Notes under the pieces: model-generated | What the model was told of the DNA's origin: nothing | What the model saw: the letters and a program-made list of their open reading frames with translations, nothing else | Database searches by the model: none | Translations under genes and position numbers: made by a program | DNA from: UBA3839 sp902776985 | Lineage (GTDB): Bacteria; Bacteroidota; Bacteroidia; Bacteroidales; Bacteroidaceae | Assembly: GCA_902776985.1 (NCBI GenBank) | Contig: CACYSD010000003.1 | Location: 31,905 to 95,904, forward strand | DNA length: 64,000 bases | Direction: 5' to 3' | Shown here: one piece after another, positions 60,807-64,000 of the stretch | Layout of the letters: each line of letters begins with the position of its first letter | How positions within the stretch are numbered: the first letter of the stretch is position 1

Positions 60807-61721
60807 CTATGGAGGCACATATTCATTGTTATTAATGTGTATAAGATAATACTCCGAGTAGTCTTTGCATTCGAGCGGCAGCTGATAACGAACCAGACGT
60901 GGCAGCACCTCTTTCAGTTGCAAGTAGAGTTGTTCGCCAGGCGTATCATTGTCAGGATACATGGCGAACTTGGTTCCAAGTTCCATGCTCAAAGTTTCAA
61001 GTAGCTTCGCATCCTTCTTCTTGAGTAGCGTAGCCGAGGGGATGGCGATGGCCTTATGACCAGACGAGAGCATCGCCCAGCAATCAGAGCAGCCTTCGGT
61101 AATGTATAGCGTCTCCCCGGGCTTCAGCAAGTTCAGAACCGGCAGGTTGTAGATGCTGCATTCGGCTCCCTGGGGGAAGCGGAAGCGAGGCGTGGCACCC
61201 TTCACGAGGTTGCGGTTCTGAATGCCAATCAGTTTGCCCTCGCGGTCGTAATAAGGCGTCTGTAACCAAGGCACCCCCTGCTTGTCTTTCCAAGAAGTCA
61301 GGCGACACCAACGTACGACCCTTGGGTCAAGCCTACGCTCCTCAAAGAGGAACTTCCGTGCTTCATCGTTCAGCCAAGGACGCTCAAAGAACCGCTCATA
61401 GCGACTCGCGTCGAATGGTTTTGGAGGTTTTTCATCCTTTGGCTTATACTCCGTTAGAATGAAGTTGTTTTCATCAGCCAGCCAACGGCAAGCATCACGA
61501 AAGTCTTTACTCAGATACTTCATCACCAGGTCGATAGGTCCGCCAGATGCGCCGCACACAAAGCAGCGGAACGTGTTCTTGCTCACCTTGAACGAAAGGC
61601 TCGCATGGTGATCGTCGTGGAACGGACAGAGGCACTTATGCCGCGTAACTTGGAGACCAAGTCGCTCTGCGACCCCCTCAATGGGAAGGTCGCGGAGCTT
61701 TTGCAATTCTATTCTATCCAT
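60807..61721 (-). CDS. primase-like protein with CHC2 zinc finger and TOPRIM domain
   Basis: 304 residues from the ATG at 61721 (MDRIELQKLRDLPIEGVAER); longer starts overlap the upstream gene. The zinc finger reads CPFHDDHHASLSFKVSKNTF then RCFVCGASGG (CxxH...CxxC). The TOPRIM part has ETLYITEGCSDCWAML and AMYPDNDTPGEQL (the E and DxD acids). There is no helicase-binding C-terminus as in DnaG, so it is a mobile-element-type primase. It starts two bases after the stop of the DUF3987-like gene. Confidence 0.88.
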   Translation of the reverse strand: MDRIELQKLRDLPIEGVAERLGLQVTRHKCLCPFHDDHHASLSFKVSKNTFRCFVCGASGGPIDLVMKYLSKDFRDACRWLADENNFILTEYKPKDEKPPKPFDASRYERFFERPWLNDEARKFLFEERRLDPRVVRWCRLTSWKDKQGVPWLQTPYYDREGKLIGIQNRNLVKGATPRFRFPQGAECSIYNLPVLNLLKPGETLYITEGCSDCWAMLSSGHKAIAIPSATLLKKKDAKLLETLSMELGTKFAMYPDNDTPGEQLYLQLKEVLPRLVRYQLPLECKDYSEYYLIHINNNEYVPP

Positions 61722-61723
61722 AA

Positions 61724-63037
61724 TCACTCGCCTTTCAGGTATTCTTCGGTTTTCGAGTATAGTCCTGTCTGGTTTGAGTAGGAGATAAAGTTTCTGTTTG
61801 TCCAAACCGAGATCTGATGCTTCGTTCCATCCTTGCTTCTGCCAAGGCTAACGCGCAGGTTTTCCAACTGCTGCTCAGAGAAGGGGTTGGGCAGACTCTC
61901 CAGCATATTCACTTGTCCGCGCTTGCGTGACTCTTGCGCCTGAACTTCGCTAGGAGAAATCATCTGGTCGAACACCTGCAGACGTGCCCAAAGATCGTAA
62001 TAGCAGAAATAGACCATCCATTCACCAATGCTACGTGTATAGGTCATGTCGTTCAGCAACCAAAGGACGGCGGCTTTCTTCCATGAACTGAATATCGAGC
62101 GGTGGCTGATTTCGAACAGGTCATCAGAATCACAGAGGTTAGCCAAGTCAACCATCTCTTCGGCCAACTGGTCGGCCACACGGTTGAGCTGCTTTACATG
62201 GAAGCAACCGCTGGCGTTTTTCAGGCGCTGCAAATACATGTCCATCTCAGCGAGATAAGCCTCATCATAGTCCTTCTGCTTCGGAATTTTTCCGATGCGC
62301 TCGCCACGAGGTACGTAGGCAATGTTTACTCGCGAGAAGAAACCATTACGCATATCGCGCTTGTAGAAGGTTTGTGCAACCTCTGGCGTCGAACTCATAG
62401 TCATACAGAGTCTGATAACAGGATTTGCAGAAATACCAGATTCCGAGGCACGAAGCTGACCTCCACCTCTCTCAACATCGAAGGCGTTGCGAATGAGAAC
62501 GCTCATCTGGCTCTTGCTACCCGCTATACGACAAGCTGCCTCACACTCACTTAGGTTCAGATATTGAGTGAGACCGCCATTCTTCTCCAGAGCCTGACAG
62601 TTCTGAGCGAAAGCCGGCTTTGTTACGTCCTCTGGTGGATAGAGAAAATAGATGTCAGAAGGTCTCTCAGGCTTAGCCTTGTTAGCTGCCCTCGACTTCA
62701 TCTGAGCCGACCATAGGGCCAAGCGCTGGAACTCAGCAGCGTCGTGAGCTTCAAAGTCGCGGCATATCGCACCGACCAAGTGACTCAGTTCGCGCTTACC
62801 AATACCCGATACACCTATAAGATGACCAAGCTGTCCGGCACCTATCTCATAGTATTTGCCGTCGCTATACTTCATCTTCACTTCAGAGGAAACGTGAGCC
62901 GACAAGGCAGGGAAAGCCATAGGCTTCAGCGGCTGCCGCATCTTTTCGGAGGCTTTTGAGGTGAGAAACTTAAGAAACTCGGTGCCACGACCAGTACTTG
63001 GCTCCTTTGGCTGTTTAGAAAAAATATCGTAAGTCAT
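61724..63037 (-). CDS. DUF3987-like / replication-associated ATPase-type protein
   Basis: 437 residues. A Walker-A-like loop GVSGIGKRELSHLVG (about residues 73-87) lacks the usual GKS/T ending (GKR). Later blocks are MTMSSTPEVAQTFYKRDMRN (a sensor-like stretch) and FFSRVNIAYVPRGERIGKIP. This resembles the DUF3987 proteins that pair with primases on Bacteroidota islands. Function is inferred to be replication or mobilisation of the element. The altered P-loop makes ATP hydrolysis doubtful. Confidence 0.65.
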   Translation of the reverse strand: MTYDIFSKQPKEPSTGRGTEFLKFLTSKASEKMRQPLKPMAFPALSAHVSSEVKMKYSDGKYYEIGAGQLGHLIGVSGIGKRELSHLVGAICRDFEAHDAAEFQRLALWSAQMKSRAANKAKPERPSDIYFLYPPEDVTKPAFAQNCQALEKNGGLTQYLNLSECEAACRIAGSKSQMSVLIRNAFDVERGGGQLRASESGISANPVIRLCMTMSSTPEVAQTFYKRDMRNGFFSRVNIAYVPRGERIGKIPKQKDYDEAYLAEMDMYLQRLKNASGCFHVKQLNRVADQLAEEMVDLANLCDSDDLFEISHRSIFSSWKKAAVLWLLNDMTYTRSIGEWMVYFCYYDLWARLQVFDQMISPSEVQAQESRKRGQVNMLESLPNPFSEQQLENLRVSLGRSKDGTKHQISVWTNRNFISYSNQTGLYSKTEEYLKGE

Positions 63038-63089
63038 TGTCTTTTTAATCCTTATAAATTGTTACTAAATACTATTAGATTTCTTCGCT

Positions 63090-63236
63090 ATCTCAAATCT
63101 CAAATCTCAATTATTTAATTTTGCTGTCATCACACCCTTCATATTTATTCTATATATTTGATTATTAATTAGTTATAGAACTTATAAAGAAGAGGTGTGA
63201 TTATAATTGTGTAATTGAGATTTTGAGATTTGAGAT
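63090..63236. repeat. 147-base nested inverted repeat between two island genes
   Basis: Outer arms: ATCTCAAATCTCAAATCTCA (from 63090 to ~63113) against TGAGATTTTGAGATTTGAGAT (to 63236), one base difference over ~24. Inner arms: ATCACACCCTTC (63129-63140) against GAAGAGGTGTGAT (63189-63201). The gap has no gene. Confidence 0.75.
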
Positions 63237-63256
63237 TTTGACTGTTCTCGACATGG

Positions 63257-63739
63257 CTAATCTTCCGAATTATCTTCTCCTAAAAGTCGAGCAATCGTCA
63301 GCAACTCTTGGGCTGCTGCCAAGCAGAAATCGCGGAAAGAGAAGTCTGGGTAGAAGCGTGGACGGTTGAACTCCAAACGCAACGTACCATCAGCCAATCT
63401 GTGAACGTTGATACAGCCACCTGAGTAAATAACAGGGTTGCGACGTACCGTCGTCACTTTCTTCTCATGAGCTTTCTCAACAAACACATAGCGTTCGTCG
63501 CCATCGCGAGCGATGATGCCATCGAGCATCGTTCCCTCATTCAGACGGCCAGGCTGACGAGTCAGAAGTTTCAACTCACAGCACGGCTCAGTGTGTGGGA
63601 AGATGTCCTCAAACAGACGGTCTCTGTAGGCACGAGCCAAGGGTGAATTACCAGCAAAATACTCATTAAGTACTTCGCTCAAACGGCGAGGTTCGTTCAT
63701 TCCTTTTGAACCAGCCTTAATGGTTATCTTTTTAGACAT
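63257..63739 (-). CDS. protein of unknown function in the accessory module
   Basis: 160 residues from the ATG at 63739 (MSKKITIKAGSKGMNEPRRL). No family is recognised. A short middle region has CCELKLLTRQPGRLN and a beta-rich part (DERYVFVEKAHEKKVTTVRR). The end RDFCLAAAQELLTIARLLGE is an amphipathic helix. It is the first gene of the module reading toward the primase, behind a TACTTTTG element. The role is unknown. Confidence 0.7.
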   Translation of the reverse strand: MSKKITIKAGSKGMNEPRRLSEVLNEYFAGNSPLARAYRDRLFEDIFPHTEPCCELKLLTRQPGRLNEGTMLDGIIARDGDERYVFVEKAHEKKVTTVRRNPVIYSGGCINVHRLADGTLRLEFNRPRFYPDFSFRDFCLAAAQELLTIARLLGEDNSED

Positions 63740-63857
63740 AACCAATGTTCTTTCCGGGAATGCCTTCGGTCTCACACGAGGGACCCTCCCATCCAACAGG
63801 AAAGTGAGACAGGTCTACGGTCCTACGCTTGACCATTTTCCCCGTTGGTTGGTGCTG

Positions 63858-63865
63858 CAAAAGTA
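63858..63865 (-). promoter_or_regulatory. -7 promoter element of the accessory module
   Basis: Minus-strand TACTTTTG, 119 bases before the start at 63739. The -33 element is weak. Confidence 0.5.
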
Positions 63866-63901
63866 CAAATCATATCATTGCTAATAATCACAAAAAAAAA
63901 T

Positions 63902-64000
63902 GAGGGTGTGTCAAAATAGGCACATCCTCTTTTCTGTATTCGCAATGGTGGCATAGAGTTCTATGCTGCCATTTTTGTGTTTTTTGCATGGTATGTCCGG
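63902..64000. mobile_element. probable terminal end of an insertion sequence (cut by the window)
   Basis: GAGGGTGTG (63902-63910) pairs with CACATCCTC (63921-63929), giving an end of the GAGGGTGTGTCAAAATAG type often seen in IS1182-like elements. Directly after comes a near-perfect 14-base palindrome, AATGGTGGCATAGA (63944-63957) / TCTATGCTGCCATT (63960-63973). A run of A precedes the end. No transposase is visible inside the window, so the call is tentative. Confidence 0.45.

Noticed and set aside
63911..64000. Minus-strand frame of 29 codons ending at 63911
   Set aside because: It lies within the two hairpins at the window edge and has no recognisable transposase motif; too short to call a gene.
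1..64000. tRNA or rRNA genes
   Set aside because: No T-loop/acceptor patterns or rRNA sequence were found in any gap on either strand by reading.

Overview
The window looks like a Bacteroidota chromosome, order Bacteroidales and most likely Prevotellaceae. The reasons are: many promoters of the Bacteroidota type (TAnnTTTG at -7, often with TTTG about 20 bases upstream); a PorE-like type IX secretion lipoprotein; a BspA-type leucine-rich-repeat protein; a DUF5686 outer-membrane protein; the Bacteroidota glycogen cluster (GH57, glycogen synthase, debranching enzyme); and an inositol-sphingolipid cluster like that of Bacteroides thetaiotaomicron. The genus is an inference. No rRNA, tRNA or CRISPR array was found.

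Bases 1-8.5 kb hold the end of a glycan locus. On the plus strand are a DegT-type sugar aminotransferase (cut by the window edge), a lipoprotein SGNH hydrolase and a small outer-membrane protein. Convergent to them is a minus-strand operon that mixes sugar enzymes (PglD-like acyltransferase, second hexapeptide acyltransferase, PglC-like phosphoglycosyltransferase) with lipid-type enzymes (two acyl carrier proteins, a KAS III homologue, an AMP-forming ligase, two short-chain reductases). I read it as a small dedicated acyl pathway feeding a surface glycan; it is the best candidate here for an undescribed system.

8.5-21.2 kb: a housekeeping operon (yicC-gmk-nadD), a divergent Lrp / metY-cysK sulfur unit with back-to-back promoters, a BspA-like protein preceded by a tiny membrane ORF, the glycogen operon (whose GH57 enzyme carries a histone-H1-like Lys/Ala/Pro tail), and a divergent Crp/Fnr regulator. 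The regulator is followed by a five-copy array of degenerate repeats with an exact 22-base period.

21.4-33.4 kb: a complete exopolysaccharide operon on the minus strand (priming sugar transferase, Wza, Wzz, Wzx, Wzy, pyruvyltransferase, two GT4 glycosyltransferases, a WbsX/GH99-like protein) with the relic of a deleted acetyltransferase. 33.7-36.8 kb: an inositol lipid operon (CDP-alcohol phosphotransferase, PAP2/AUR1-type inositol-phosphoceramide synthase, myo-inositol-phosphate synthase), followed by the DUF5686 protein.

39.4-59.8 kb: core genes (prmA, trmN6-like, rsfS, ftsH, cdsA, DUF349 protein, porE-like, dapA, HU, a 29-residue basic ribosome-associated-type protein, rng, phosphohexomutase, a C69 dipeptidase, nadC) and one unusual exported protein with three tandem sulfatase-modifying-factor folds. 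From 55 to 60.6 kb the gaps carry a family of GACCC/GGGTC-bounded palindromes.

60.0-64.0 kb is an accessory module: an HU-like protein, a CHC2/TOPRIM primase, a DUF3987-like protein and an unknown protein, with 23-base iteron-like repeats, a 147-base nested palindrome, and at the right edge what looks like the end of an insertion sequence.
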